Translations under genes and position numbers: made by a program
DNA from: Phyllobacterium bourgognense
Lineage (GTDB): Bacteria > Pseudomonadota > Alphaproteobacteria > Rhizobiales > Rhizobiaceae
DNA length: 64,000 nucleotides
Assembly (NCBI RefSeq): GCF_003337575.1
Contig: NZ_QPJM01000014.1
Location: 1 to 64,000 of the forward strand
Reading direction: 5' to 3'
Shown: in pieces, positions 40,575 to 48,541 of the stretch
Numbering within the stretch: the stretch's first letter is position 1
Layout: each line of letters opens with the position of its first letter
Notes under the pieces: generated by a model
What the model was told of the DNA's origin: nothing
Seen by the model: the letters and a program-made list of their open reading frames with translations, nothing else
Database searches by the model: none

Positions 40575-41126
40575 ATGGTACATGAATCTGCCGACTTCAA
40601 GAGAGATTTGATTGCTGCCTTGCCGAAACTGCGAGCATTTGCAGTGTCACTGATCGGTAATCCGGACAGGGCGGATGACCTTGTGCAGGATACGATTATG
40701 AAAGCATGGGCCAAACAGGATTCGTTCGAGCCCGGCACCAATATCAAGGCTTGGCTGTTTACGATCTTACGCAACGAATTTTACAGTCAGATGCGCAAGC
40801 GCGGGCGTGAAGTCCAGGATTCCGATGGGATATTTACGGAGCAGTTGTCCGTTCATCCGGCACAATACGGCTCGCTTGACCTGCAGGATTTTCGCAAGGC
40901 GCTCGAAAAACTGCCCGACGATCAGCGCGAGGCGATCATACTGGTCGGCGCTTCGGGCTTTTCCTACGAGGAGGCTGCCGAGATCTGCGAGTGCGCCGTC
41001 GGAACGATCAAAAGCCGCGTGAGTCGCGCCAGAACTCGTCTGCAGGAATTGCTCGAGATTCAGGGAGAAGTGGACTACGGTCCTGATTCGATTGCGACGC
41101 AAGTCACCTCAAACAAGTTCGCCTGA
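40575..41126 (+). CDS. ecfG: general stress sigma factor EcfG
   Basis: This 183-residue ECF sigma factor of the ECF15 group has region 2 in LRAFAVSLIGNPDRADDLVQ through TNIKAWLFTILRNEFYSQMR and region 4 in LEKLPDDQREAIILVGASG, with EEAAEICECAVGTIKSRVSR contacting the -35. It directs RNA polymerase to GGAAC-N16/17-CGTT promoters, many of which are found around this gene. It forms a unit with nepR and is followed by a CHASE3 kinase gene. Confidence 0.95.
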   Translation: MVHESADFKRDLIAALPKLRAFAVSLIGNPDRADDLVQDTIMKAWAKQDSFEPGTNIKAWLFTILRNEFYSQMRKRGREVQDSDGIFTEQLSVHPAQYGSLDLQDFRKALEKLPDDQREAIILVGASGFSYEEAAEICECAVGTIKSRVSRARTRLQELLEIQGEVDYGPDSIATQVTSNKFA

Positions 41127-41334
41127 GCACAACTCGAGCATTTGCGTCAGTCGACAGGCTCGGGCACGGTCGGCAGATCAACGGGCCCCCCACTAAGAAC
41201 CACCCAACGGATGCAGATTCCCGATGCAGGACAATTCTGGATCGCCGGGTTTGCCGGGCAGGCTCCGACCATATATCAAAGGCATTTCGAACATACGGAG
41301 GGTACACTGTTTGTGGTGGTGGCGCAGAATTGTC

Positions 41335-42723
41335 ATGAGCTTTTCACAGAGGCCGCTGAGGGGCTTGGCGATCGTACTTTCACTCGGCATGATTATTGGT
41401 TCGGCCGGCTCAACGATTATCCTCGCGCGCAGCGTCAACAATCAGATCGACGATATCCTCGCGACCTACAGGGTGCGCGAACAGGCGTATGTTTCGCTGT
41501 CATTGATGACCGAGGCTCACAACAGCCAACGCGGGTTCATCTTGACGCAGAGCGCACTGCTCCTCGATCAATATCGGAACGTAACAGCCCGGCTCGACGA
41601 GAGTCTAAACACGCTTACGGAAATGACGAAGGGAAATCCGCGGCAGCACGCTACGGCGACTCGAATCCGCGATCTGGCAAAAGCAAAACAGAGAAACGTC
41701 GACGCGGCAATTGCCCAGGCGGTCGCGGGGATGAATACGGAAGCGCGAGAGTCCCTCGGATCAAATTTCGGCGTTGGTCAACTCGATGAAATCAACAAAA
41801 CTGTCGACAGCTTTCTCGCAGAAGAAGATCGAAGGCTGATTGAACGAAACATTGCTGTGGATCGAATGAGAAGCTGGCTAACGATTGCTGCGCTCTCTTC
41901 CCTCGGGGGTGCCCTCATTCTGGCAGTCATACTTGCGAACCGAACCAGGCGTTATGTTCGCAAGCTGACAGAGGGACAAACATTGCTTCGTTCAGAAAAA
42001 ATGATTTTGGAAAGCATGGTCCAGAACAGGACGGCGGAGCTCGAAAAAGCCATGCTCTTGGCAAAACGGGAGCGGGCGCGCGTGGAAACACTGCTGCAGG
42101 ATTCCGATCATCGTATCGGAAATTCGCTTGCGACCGTCTCGTCGCTACTCGGTATCCAGATGCGGGACGTATCATCGGAGGAAATACGCGCAGCACTTGG
42201 AGCTGCGCGCGACAGAATTCAGACCATTTCGTCCGCCCACAGACGTCTGCGACTTGGCAAGGATCATGAGACCGTCCGCGCTGACGAATATTTGCCGGAC
42301 GTCATCGCTGACATCAAGCAGTCGACCGCCCATGACCGGGATATCAGGATTGCTGCGCAGCTCGGCCCAATAAACCTCAGCTCTCGCGATGCGACCACTT
42401 TGGGAATCATCATCGGCGAGTTGACGATGAACGCCATAAAGCACGCTTTTCCGGGCAACAGGCCGGGAGAAATAAGAATTGATCTTGTGCGCGATGAAGG
42501 TGATGTCCTGCGACTGGAGATTGCCGATACGGGGATCGGCATGCAGAAGAGGTCAAAAAAACGCTCACCTGGACTTGGGTCGCTTATCGTCGATCAGCTT
42601 TGCCAGCAGTTCGGCGGGTCCGTTTCTTACTCTGTCAATCCGGGTGGAGGCACCTTGGTGAAGGTGGCGCTACCGGGCCTCATGGAGGTAAAGCCAGAGG
42701 AGGCCACCGAAAAAGATGAGTGA
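41335..42723 (+). CDS. CHASE3-domain sensor histidine kinase (HisKA_2 type)
   Basis: This protein of about 462 residues has two membrane helices (about 10-30 and 180-200) enclosing a CHASE3 sensor domain. A coiled coil, a HisKA_2 dimerisation domain with DHRIGNSLATVSSLLG (His259) and an ATPase domain (GELTMNAIKHAFPG, ADTGIGM, GLGSLIVDQL) follow. Kinases of this type next to phyR/ecfG usually phosphorylate PhyR. The start is uncertain: the frame is open back to ATG 41224, but 41335 puts the first helix at the N-terminus. Confidence 0.87.
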   Translation: MSFSQRPLRGLAIVLSLGMIIGSAGSTIILARSVNNQIDDILATYRVREQAYVSLSLMTEAHNSQRGFILTQSALLLDQYRNVTARLDESLNTLTEMTKGNPRQHATATRIRDLAKAKQRNVDAAIAQAVAGMNTEARESLGSNFGVGQLDEINKTVDSFLAEEDRRLIERNIAVDRMRSWLTIAALSSLGGALILAVILANRTRRYVRKLTEGQTLLRSEKMILESMVQNRTAELEKAMLLAKRERARVETLLQDSDHRIGNSLATVSSLLGIQMRDVSSEEIRAALGAARDRIQTISSAHRRLRLGKDHETVRADEYLPDVIADIKQSTAHDRDIRIAAQLGPINLSSRDATTLGIIIGELTMNAIKHAFPGNRPGEIRIDLVRDEGDVLRLEIADTGIGMQKRSKKRSPGLGSLIVDQLCQQFGGSVSYSVNPGGGTLVKVALPGLMEVKPEEATEKDE

Positions 42724-42731
42724 TGCCTTGG

Positions 42732-42953
42732 TCACAGCGTTGCCGCACCTGTTTCCGGTTTTTCGGCGTTCAACTGGTCAAGGGCAAGTTCGATATCCCG
42801 CAAATTTCGCGTCACACCATCATCGGGATCCATACCACTTTCTGTGGCTGCTCGCTGTAGTCCCCGAGCCTCGCTCAACAGTTCTTCCAGTTTGGCGATC
42901 TTCTGCACCCTGCTCAGGCTTTCGTCAGAAAGAATGTCATTCGCTTCAAGCAT
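42732..42953 (-). CDS. small hypothetical protein under EcfG-type promoter
   Basis: This 73-residue acidic, mostly helical protein begins MLEANDILSDESLSRVQK. A strong ribosome binding site (AAGGAGG, six bases upstream) and a perfect EcfG-type promoter support it as a real gene. A helix-rich segment with heptad character (KIAKLEELLSEARGLQRAA) could form a coiled coil. No family was recognised. It ends nine bases from the convergent kinase gene. Confidence 0.75.
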   Translation of the reverse strand: MLEANDILSDESLSRVQKIAKLEELLSEARGLQRAATESGMDPDDGVTRNLRDIELALDQLNAEKPETGAATL

Positions 42954-42980
42954 TTCGGCCTCCTTGGATAGCCTAGTGAA

Positions 42981-43005
42981 AACGAAGGTGCTGCATAAAT
43001 GTTCC
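42981..43005 (-). promoter_or_regulatory. perfect EcfG-type promoter (minus)
   Basis: GGAAC (43005-43001), 16 bases and CGTT (42984-42981) read on the minus strand towards the 73-residue protein gene, whose ATG is 28 bases downstream. It is back to back with another perfect site on the plus strand, six bases apart. Confidence 0.85.
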
Positions 43006-43011
43006 GATCAA

Positions 43012-43036
43012 GGAACAAAGGCCAAAGGGTTGCGTT
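43012..43036 (+). promoter_or_regulatory. perfect EcfG-type promoter (plus)
   Basis: GGAAC (43012-43016), 16 bases and CGTT (43033-43036) read towards the GAF/PAS histidine kinase gene at 43096. The kinase is therefore probably a member of the stress regulon as well as an input to it, giving positive feedback. Confidence 0.85.
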
Positions 43037-43095
43037 CTTGAGGAAGCTGAATAGGTGGGTATGAGTAGGGTGGCCATGCGTGCCATCATGTGGAT

Positions 43096-44622
43096 ATGAG
43101 ATCGGAAAACATTTCAGAAAGCACGTTAGAATTTCTGTCGGGGTCGTCGCGTCGTGATGTTCTTTCGAGTTTGAGAACGCTTGAAATTCGCGAACGTGAC
43201 AGTGAACTTCATTGTTTGACGGAACTCGCACTGTCCATGTCCAACAGCAGAGGCGCACAGATCACGCTTGTGGATGAGAAAAGAAGCCGTGTCCTGTCCT
43301 CTGCCGGCCGTCTTGGTATAGCCAACATCTGGGCTGTTGAAGCCAGTTCACTGGCCGCACCTGACAGGAGTTGCCTGATCATACTGGACGCTGCCGAGGA
43401 TGTGCGCTACTCCGAAATCGATGCTGTAACCCATGGGCCAAATCTTCGTTTCCTGGCCGTTGCACCGATCTGTGTCTCCGACGAATGCATTGGAGCTCTC
43501 AGTGTCCTGTCAGACGAGCCGCGAACGGAATTCGCTTCAATCCAGCAAGAGCAACTCATGCATCTGGCAAGACTTGCCGGTTCGTTTATCACGCTCAAAC
43601 GAGAATTCCGCACGGGAACCGATGCCGTGGCAAGGATGCATCAGGATGAAGATCGTAATTCCATGGCACTTGAGGTCGGCAATGTCGGCAGTTGGGTATG
43701 GGATCTGCGCACGGGCAAGTTCACCGGCAACAGGATGGCCTATTCCATGCTTGACCTTAGTCCCGATCATCCTGTCAGCGGCGAAGACGTCTTCAGAGCA
43801 ATGCACCCAGACGATTTTCCAAGGATGAAATCAGCCTTCACACGCGCACTCATCAACAATCAGGATTATGTCGGAGAATTCCGCGCTGCGTCATCAGGTC
43901 AATGGCTTCTAGGGCGCGGCCGTATTTTCGAACGCGATGCCCAAGGGAGACCGGTGGTTGCCGTTGGTGTCAATATTGATATTACGGACACAAAGAAGGC
44001 TGCCGAAAAGACGCGGCTTTTGCTGCGCGAGTTGAACCACCGTGTCAAAAACACCTTGGCGATGTTGCAATCACTGGCACGGCAGACGCTCAATCGAACG
44101 TCCGATCCAGCCGAGTTCATGGAAGCGTTTTCGGGGCGCCTTCGGGCCATTTCGGAAGCACACACATTGCTTTCTGATCGGGAATGGAGCGGCATCAGCC
44201 TAGTCGATCTAATTGCCAAGCAAGTGGAGCCTTATGCGGGTTTTGATCCTCGGCAAATCGAACTTTCCGGAGAGGACATGGTGCTGCCGCCGGACCACGC
44301 GCTCGGGCTTGGCATTGCGCTGCACGAGCTTGCGACCAATGCAGCGCGACATGGGGCCCTTTCCGTCGCCGACGGTCGTGTGCGGGTCTCATGGCAGATA
44401 GAGCCCGGTCTCGATGAGTCCCGCGTTACAATCCACTGGGTCGAATCCAACGGTCCAAGAGTGCTGCCTCCGGAAGTGCGAGGGCTTGGTGAAAGACTGA
44501 TCGAGCGCAGCCTTGATAAGGTTCTGTCGAGCAGCGTCAGGTTAAGCTATCCCGAAACTGGTATGGAGGCGTTGATTTCCATGCCAATCCGCGATCATTC
44601 AAATATCCTTGCCCAGAGATGA
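43096..44622 (+). CDS. GAF-PAS HWE-family sensor histidine kinase
   Basis: This soluble kinase of about 508 residues has an N-terminal GAF-like domain (about 25-180), a PAS domain with PAC (about 195-305, ending VGVNIDITDTKKA) and an HWE kinase core. The phosphoacceptor is His315 in LRELNHRVKNTLAMLQSLA, and the ATPase domain has ALHELATNAARHGAL and HWVESNGP. HWE kinases are typical partners of PhyR-type systems. The start could be GTG 43090 or ATG 43096. The 3' end overlaps the convergent holin-like gene by 24 bases. Confidence 0.88.
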   Translation: MRSENISESTLEFLSGSSRRDVLSSLRTLEIRERDSELHCLTELALSMSNSRGAQITLVDEKRSRVLSSAGRLGIANIWAVEASSLAAPDRSCLIILDAAEDVRYSEIDAVTHGPNLRFLAVAPICVSDECIGALSVLSDEPRTEFASIQQEQLMHLARLAGSFITLKREFRTGTDAVARMHQDEDRNSMALEVGNVGSWVWDLRTGKFTGNRMAYSMLDLSPDHPVSGEDVFRAMHPDDFPRMKSAFTRALINNQDYVGEFRAASSGQWLLGRGRIFERDAQGRPVVAVGVNIDITDTKKAAEKTRLLLRELNHRVKNTLAMLQSLARQTLNRTSDPAEFMEAFSGRLRAISEAHTLLSDREWSGISLVDLIAKQVEPYAGFDPRQIELSGEDMVLPPDHALGLGIALHELATNAARHGALSVADGRVRVSWQIEPGLDESRVTIHWVESNGPRVLPPEVRGLGERLIERSLDKVLSSSVRLSYPETGMEALISMPIRDHSNILAQR

Positions 44623-45075
44623 GGTGTCTTCAGGACGCCGTTTCTTCTTCTTCTTTGGTTTCGTCAGAAGCGATAGACCTCCGAATGCCACGAGAGGAAC
44701 TGCGAGCAGCATGAGCGCGCGCGATCGCAGAACAACCGGTGCTGCAGCAAGAGCTGCCACTGTAAGAAGAGCAGATGTGTCAACCTTTGCACGTTCGCGC
44801 TGGCGATTTCGCGCGGCGCGTTCGACAAACTTCATGACGATGTAAGTAATGATAGCCAAGCCGAATGCGCTACCGGCGAGGATCAACGATGCACGCATGT
44901 CGCCGTAGCGCTCGGCAAGGGCGATATAGGCAGCCACAACCAGGAAAATCACTCCGATAGTTGCCAGCACAGCGATAACGCCAGAGAAGATAGCGTTGCG
45001 CTTCAGTCTGCTTATCACGAGGCCAACCTCACCCGCGGCGACGCTGGTAAAAAGTGGAGCTAACAGTTTGAGCAT
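44599..45075 (-). CDS. phage holin superfamily-like membrane protein
   Basis: This 158-residue protein has two or three membrane segments (about 28-50, 60-82 and 115-135) and a very basic C-terminal tail (KPKKKKKRRPED). It resembles the Hol_X-like family of bacterial, non-phage membrane proteins found beside DUF883 proteins. It starts one base after the DUF883 gene ends, so the two form an operon. A role at the membrane under stress is likely, but the mechanism is unknown. Confidence 0.72.
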   Translation of the reverse strand: MLKLLAPLFTSVAAGEVGLVISRLKRNAIFSGVIAVLATIGVIFLVVAAYIALAERYGDMRASLILAGSAFGLAIITYIVMKFVERAARNRQRERAKVDTSALLTVAALAAAPVVLRSRALMLLAVPLVAFGGLSLLTKPKKKKKRRPEDTSSLGKDI

Positions 45076-45076
45076 G

Positions 45077-45415
45077 TCAGCGGCGGGCGATCAGGGCGAG
45101 AAGAAAACCGACACCGGCGGCGACGGCAATCGTGGTCAAGGGATGTTCACGAACAGTCTCGGTGAGCTGGTCTTCGAGCTCACGAGCCTGCATGCGAAGA
45201 TCTTCCAACGTTTCCTCACTGCGGACTTTTGCAGTTTCGTAAGAACTTGCTGCGCTGCGCGTGGCGTCCTTGGCAGAACTCTTTCCAATCTTGGCAAGCG
45301 TTGCTGCGATGTTCGCGATATCCTCCTTCAGAGCCGTGACCTGGGCTTGCAAATCCGAATTGCTATCGGTCGCGTCGTCAACCGCTTTGCGAATTTTTGA
45401 AGTAACCGTAGCCAT
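45077..45415 (-). CDS. DUF883 (ElaB/YqjD-like) membrane protein
   Basis: This 112-residue protein has a long amphipathic coiled-coil region and a single C-terminal membrane helix (TTIAVAAGVGFLLALIARR). This is the layout of YqjD/ElaB, tail-anchored proteins made in stationary phase that in E. coli associate with ribosomes. An EcfG-type promoter stands 40 bases upstream. It is cotranscribed with the holin-like gene. Confidence 0.87.
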   Translation of the reverse strand: MATVTSKIRKAVDDATDSNSDLQAQVTALKEDIANIAATLAKIGKSSAKDATRSAASSYETAKVRSEETLEDLRMQARELEDQLTETVREHPLTTIAVAAGVGFLLALIARR

Positions 45416-45454
45416 TGAAAAACTCCTTGAGAAAACGTCGGGATATCAGTCGAG

Positions 45455-45479
45455 AACTTTGGTCTGCAGCATTTGTTCC
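45455..45479 (-). promoter_or_regulatory. EcfG-type promoter of the DUF883 operon
   Basis: GGAAC (45479-45475), 16 bases and AGTT (45458-45455) on the minus strand. The core GTT of the -10 is intact. The distance to the DUF883 start codon is normal for this class. Confidence 0.65.
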
Positions 45480-45520
45480 ATGCATTGGAGACCGCTGCAA
45501 GCGGTCAACCTTTTTCAAGC

Positions 45521-45604
45521 TTATGAGAGATAGCCCATAAGCCACAAAATCAGGATGATCGGAAGGGGCAGACCAATCAGCCAAAGCAAGACACCGCGTA
45601 ACAT
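45521..45604 (-). CDS. 27-residue membrane peptide
   Basis: This short frame (MLRGVLLWLIGLPLPIIL, then ILWLMGYLS) is one hydrophobic helix with a conserved-looking Gly-Leu-Pro turn. AAGGAG lies seven bases before its ATG, a better site than many nearby genes have. It follows the DUF3309 gene by 56 bases on the same strand and is probably cotranscribed from that gene's stress promoter. Similar tiny membrane proteins occur in rhizobia, but no function is known. Confidence 0.6.
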   Translation of the reverse strand: MLRGVLLWLIGLPLPIILILWLMGYLS

Positions 45605-45660
45605 TGTAAAACTCCTTTTAAGCTGTCGGACGATTGCTCGTACTTAGGTCTAAAAATGCG

Positions 45661-45819
45661 TCAAATTCTGCCCATCAGAAGTAAAATCAACAGAACGACC
45701 AGAACTAATCCGACGAGTCCGGAGGGACCGTAGCCCCAATTCCTGGCGTGAGGCCAAGTTGGAAACACACCGATAAGCGCCAAGATGAGAATTATGATCA
45801 GAATTGTCGTTAGGGACAT
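45661..45819 (-). CDS. DUF3309 small membrane protein
   Basis: This 52-residue protein has two hydrophobic helices around the loop GVFPTWPHARNWGYGPSG, the hallmark of DUF3309. The ATG at 45819 follows GGGAGGAAGG. An EcfG-like promoter lies 38 bases upstream. Members are commonly found next to stress-response genes in alphaproteobacteria; their function is unknown. Confidence 0.88.
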   Translation of the reverse strand: MSLTTILIIILILALIGVFPTWPHARNWGYGPSGLVGLVLVVLLILLLMGRI

Positions 45820-45856
45820 TCCTTCCTCCCTCGCCTCGAAAACTGCACAGCTCCGA

Positions 45857-45881
45857 AACACGCGAACGAGGATTTGGTTCC
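45857..45881 (-). promoter_or_regulatory. EcfG-type promoter of the DUF3309 gene
   Basis: GGAAC (45881-45877), 16 bases and TGTT (45860-45857) on the minus strand. The GTT core is intact and only the first base of the -10 differs from the consensus. Confidence 0.6.
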
Positions 45882-46001
45882 CACGTGATCAGGTTGAACC
45901 AGTGGCCAGCAACGAAAATGCAACCAAATTGAGCCGACTTCGTTCCTGTCGCGGGGTTTCAATGGAGATGGATTTTATGGATGTCATGCCGGTAGGTTTT
46001 T

Positions 46002-47969
46002 ATGCCTTCTGAAGAAGCCGGGGGGACATCGCGTGCCGTCGAACGGGTAACCCAACGATCGATCTATACACCTGTTTCGGCGAATGCGGCGAATCGGTTT
46101 CCACCGGTTATTGTCGCGATTGCCGTTGTCGCAGCGCTTTATTTTGCCCGCGACATTTTCGTGCCATTGGCACTGGCTTTGCTCTTGACCTTTGCGCTGT
46201 CACCACTGGTCACCCGCCTGCACCGTTCGGGTGTGCCGAAGGGTGTTGCTGTATTGAGTGTTGTTACAACGGCGTTTCTTGTGATCTTCATTTTCGTCAG
46301 CATCGTTGCGAGTCAGCTCACTGTGCTGGCGCAAAACCTGCCAAGCTATCAATACAATATCGAGACGAAGATTCGCACGATCAAGGACGCGCAGTCGGGC
46401 AACAGTATTTTTGATCGGGGAGCACGCATGTTCAAACGCTTCAGCGAGGAAATTGGTCGGTCGGACGAAGTGGAACGTTTTGAAAGCGATAACCGAGCAG
46501 CGACCAAACCAGACCCGGCGCGACAGCCTCCCCAAAATGTTGCACCGCCTGCCCCTCTACCACCCCTGCGCGGAACAGATCCCAACAAACCCGTACCTGT
46601 GGAGATCCGCAATCCACCACCAGATCCCTTAAGTCTGCTACAGACCTTTGCCGGACCGTTAATCCAACCCTTGGCGACGATTGGCATTGTCATTGTGGTG
46701 GTCATTTTCATGCTTATGCGGCGTGAAGATTTGCGCGACCGTTTCATAAAGTTGGTGGGAGCCAGCGATATTCACCGAACGACAACTGCTCTGCATGATG
46801 CCGGCAAGCGCGTCGGTCAATATTTGCTGATGCAGCTGATCATCAATATCAGCTTCGGTGTGCCCATCGGGATCGGGCTGTGGTTCATTGGTATTCCCAA
46901 CCCGATGCTGTGGGGCATGCTGGCGATCGTTCTCCGTTTTGTGCCCTATATAGGACCAATCATCGCAGCTGCGTTTCCACTTATACTGTCGCTGGCGGTC
47001 GATCCGGGTTGGATGACGCTCTTCTGGACGGCCGCATTGTTCATCGTGCTGGAGCTCATCAGCAACAATATCATGGAGCCGCTTCTCTACGGTTCCAAGA
47101 CCGGTCTCTCCCCCGTTGCGATTCTGATGGCCGCCATTGTCTGGACCTGGATCTGGGGGCCGATCGGATTGATCCTGTCGACACCGCTCACCGTGTGTCT
47201 TGTCGTTCTTGGAAGACATGTGCCGAAGTTCGAGTTTCTCGATGTTCTTCTCGGCAATGAGCCGGTGCTCCTTCCGCCCCAACAGCTATATCAACGGCTG
47301 TTATCTGGCGATCCGGATGAAGCAACAGAGAAAGCAGAGGAATATTTGCAGTCAGCGACCGTCATGGATTACTACGCTTCGGTGGCCATCCCTGCGCTGC
47401 TGCTCGCCGAACACGATCGAGGCCGGGGTGTGCTTGACGAGCCGAGGCGCAATCGTGTGGCGCAAAGCATGATCCTGCTCGTCGAAAACCTTTCAGAATA
47501 CCATGATGTTGAAGACGAAGAAGTGAAGGAAGCCGAGGCGGAAGCCAAAGGCAAAAAGGCTGGCGCTGACGAAAAAAAGTCCAAAATTGAAAAGTCGAAA
47601 ACGATTGTCTCTGCAGGTGGACGCGGCGACCTCGATGATGCCGCAGCGGTTGTTCTAGGCGATATTCTGGAGCGCAAGGACTTTGATATTCGAGATATTT
47701 CCCATGACGAGCTTGAGGCGGTCAATATAGGCAAGCTTGATCTTAGTAACGTCAGCACCATCTGCATAAGCTATCTCAACACGTCTTCGGTCGCTCACGC
47801 ACGATATCTCGTCCGCCGCATAAGGCGGCGAAACGCGCGTATACAGATCGTTATCGGATTCTGGGCGGAAAACGCGGATGACATCGACGGTGAGAAGATC
47901 GTTGGATCAACACGCAATTGTTTTTTTGTATCGTCGATTGAAGCGATGATTCAACAGGTTTGCGAGTGA
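46002..47969 (+). CDS. AI-2E family transporter with large C-terminal cytosolic extension
   Basis: This 655-residue protein is far longer than typical AI-2E permeases (about 350-400). Residues about 30-410 form the membrane part, with conserved segments RFVPYIGPIIAAAFP, FIVLELISNNIMEPLLYG and WTWIWGPIGLILSTPLTV. A periplasmic or cytosolic Pro-rich insert lies near 150-215. Residues about 420-655 are soluble: a helical part, a charged linker (EAEAEAKGKKAGADEKKSK) and an alpha/beta segment (STICISYLNTSSVAHARYL, then IQIVIGFW) resembling a ligand-binding fold. The transported substrate is unknown. Confidence 0.83.
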   Translation: MPSEEAGGTSRAVERVTQRSIYTPVSANAANRFPPVIVAIAVVAALYFARDIFVPLALALLLTFALSPLVTRLHRSGVPKGVAVLSVVTTAFLVIFIFVSIVASQLTVLAQNLPSYQYNIETKIRTIKDAQSGNSIFDRGARMFKRFSEEIGRSDEVERFESDNRAATKPDPARQPPQNVAPPAPLPPLRGTDPNKPVPVEIRNPPPDPLSLLQTFAGPLIQPLATIGIVIVVVIFMLMRREDLRDRFIKLVGASDIHRTTTALHDAGKRVGQYLLMQLIINISFGVPIGIGLWFIGIPNPMLWGMLAIVLRFVPYIGPIIAAAFPLILSLAVDPGWMTLFWTAALFIVLELISNNIMEPLLYGSKTGLSPVAILMAAIVWTWIWGPIGLILSTPLTVCLVVLGRHVPKFEFLDVLLGNEPVLLPPQQLYQRLLSGDPDEATEKAEEYLQSATVMDYYASVAIPALLLAEHDRGRGVLDEPRRNRVAQSMILLVENLSEYHDVEDEEVKEAEAEAKGKKAGADEKKSKIEKSKTIVSAGGRGDLDDAAAVVLGDILERKDFDIRDISHDELEAVNIGKLDLSNVSTICISYLNTSSVAHARYLVRRIRRRNARIQIVIGFWAENADDIDGEKIVGSTRNCFFVSSIEAMIQQVCE

Positions 47970-48137
47970 GCGCCTCCAGGGATTCTCACGGATTCCAAGT
48001 CGTAAACTCATAAAATCTGATGGAATGGCGGACGGTTCGGCGGAGGGAAGACCCCGCCTTCCCGGTTCTCCTCGCATCGTCTTGCCGTTTCAGGCGCCAT
48101 TTTCACCAGATTTACGCGTTTACGACCAAGCTTTCGC

Positions 48138-48163
48138 GGAACCAAGAGCGAGCTGTCTACGTT
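48138..48163 (+). promoter_or_regulatory. near-perfect EcfG-type promoter with no coding gene downstream
   Basis: GGAAC (48138-48142), 17 bases and CGTT (48160-48163) match the EcfG consensus with the alternative spacer. No open frame with a ribosome site starts in the next 180 bases. Transcription should start near 48170 and enter a structured region. Confidence 0.7.
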
Positions 48164-48170
48164 TCCATCC

Positions 48171-48263
48171 AGCTGATCGAGCTTCGATCGGTAACTAGAG
48201 ACCCGGTGCCTGTTCCCCCGTGGGCGCCGGGTCGTTGGCTACCGCAATAAAATTATTATTTTT
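48171..48263 (+). ncRNA. candidate general-stress small RNA
   Basis: The predicted transcript starts about seven bases after the EcfG-type -10. A first hairpin pairs CTGATCGA (48173-48180) with TCGATCGG (48184-48191). The second is an 11-base-pair stem: GACCCGGTGCC (48200-48210) with GGCGCCGGGTC (48223-48233), one G-U pair, and a 12-base loop TGTTCCCCCGTG. A T-rich stretch follows (48251-48263). The C-rich loop is suited to pairing with Shine-Dalgarno sequences. A stress-sigma-controlled sRNA with a C-rich loop (GsrN) is known in Caulobacter; homology is not claimed. The preceding part of this 380-base gene-free stretch (47970-48137) shows only a small hairpin near 48045-48065. Confidence 0.5.
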
Positions 48264-48289
48264 CAAATGCTTGTAAAGTTTGAACCAGC

Positions 48290-48314
48290 GGAACAAACGC
48301 AAAACCCGGCCGCT
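48290..48314 (+). promoter_or_regulatory. EcfG-type promoter of the CsbD-like gene
   Basis: GGAAC (48290-48294), 16 bases and CGCT (48311-48314), one mismatch from CGTT. The CsbD-like ATG is 36 bases downstream. Confidence 0.65.
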
Positions 48315-48349
48315 TAATTCAGGTAGATGAACGCTTTAAGGAGTTCCTG

Positions 48350-48541
48350 ATGGGTAGTACCACCGATAAACTTTCCGGCGCGGCTAACAAGGCTGCTGGC
48401 AATGTCAGGCAGGCTGCCGGCAAGGCAACCGGATCGAAGGAAATGCAGGCGAAGGGCAAAATGCAGGAAATGAAAGGCGAAGCACAGCAGGCCAAGGGAA
48501 AAGCGAAGGATGCTGTGAAAAAGGTTGTCGATAAGGCCTGA
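48350..48541 (+). CDS. CsbD family stress protein
   Basis: This 63-residue, highly charged, Lys/Ala/Gly-rich protein has the repeated pattern KLSGAANKAAGNVRQAAGKA and KGKMQEMKGEAQQAKGKAKD. This is typical of CsbD-like proteins, which are abundant in stationary phase under stress sigma factors in many bacteria. AAGGAG precedes the ATG. The EcfG-type promoter at 48290 supports stress control. Molecular function is unknown. Confidence 0.92.
   Translation: MGSTTDKLSGAANKAAGNVRQAAGKATGSKEMQAKGKMQEMKGEAQQAKGKAKDAVKKVVDKA

Noticed and set aside
48020-48250. Open frame of 76 codons upstream of the csbD-like gene
   Set aside because: It has no ribosome binding site, has Arg/Pro-rich random composition and runs through the EcfG-type promoter and hairpins. 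The RNA interpretation explains the region better.
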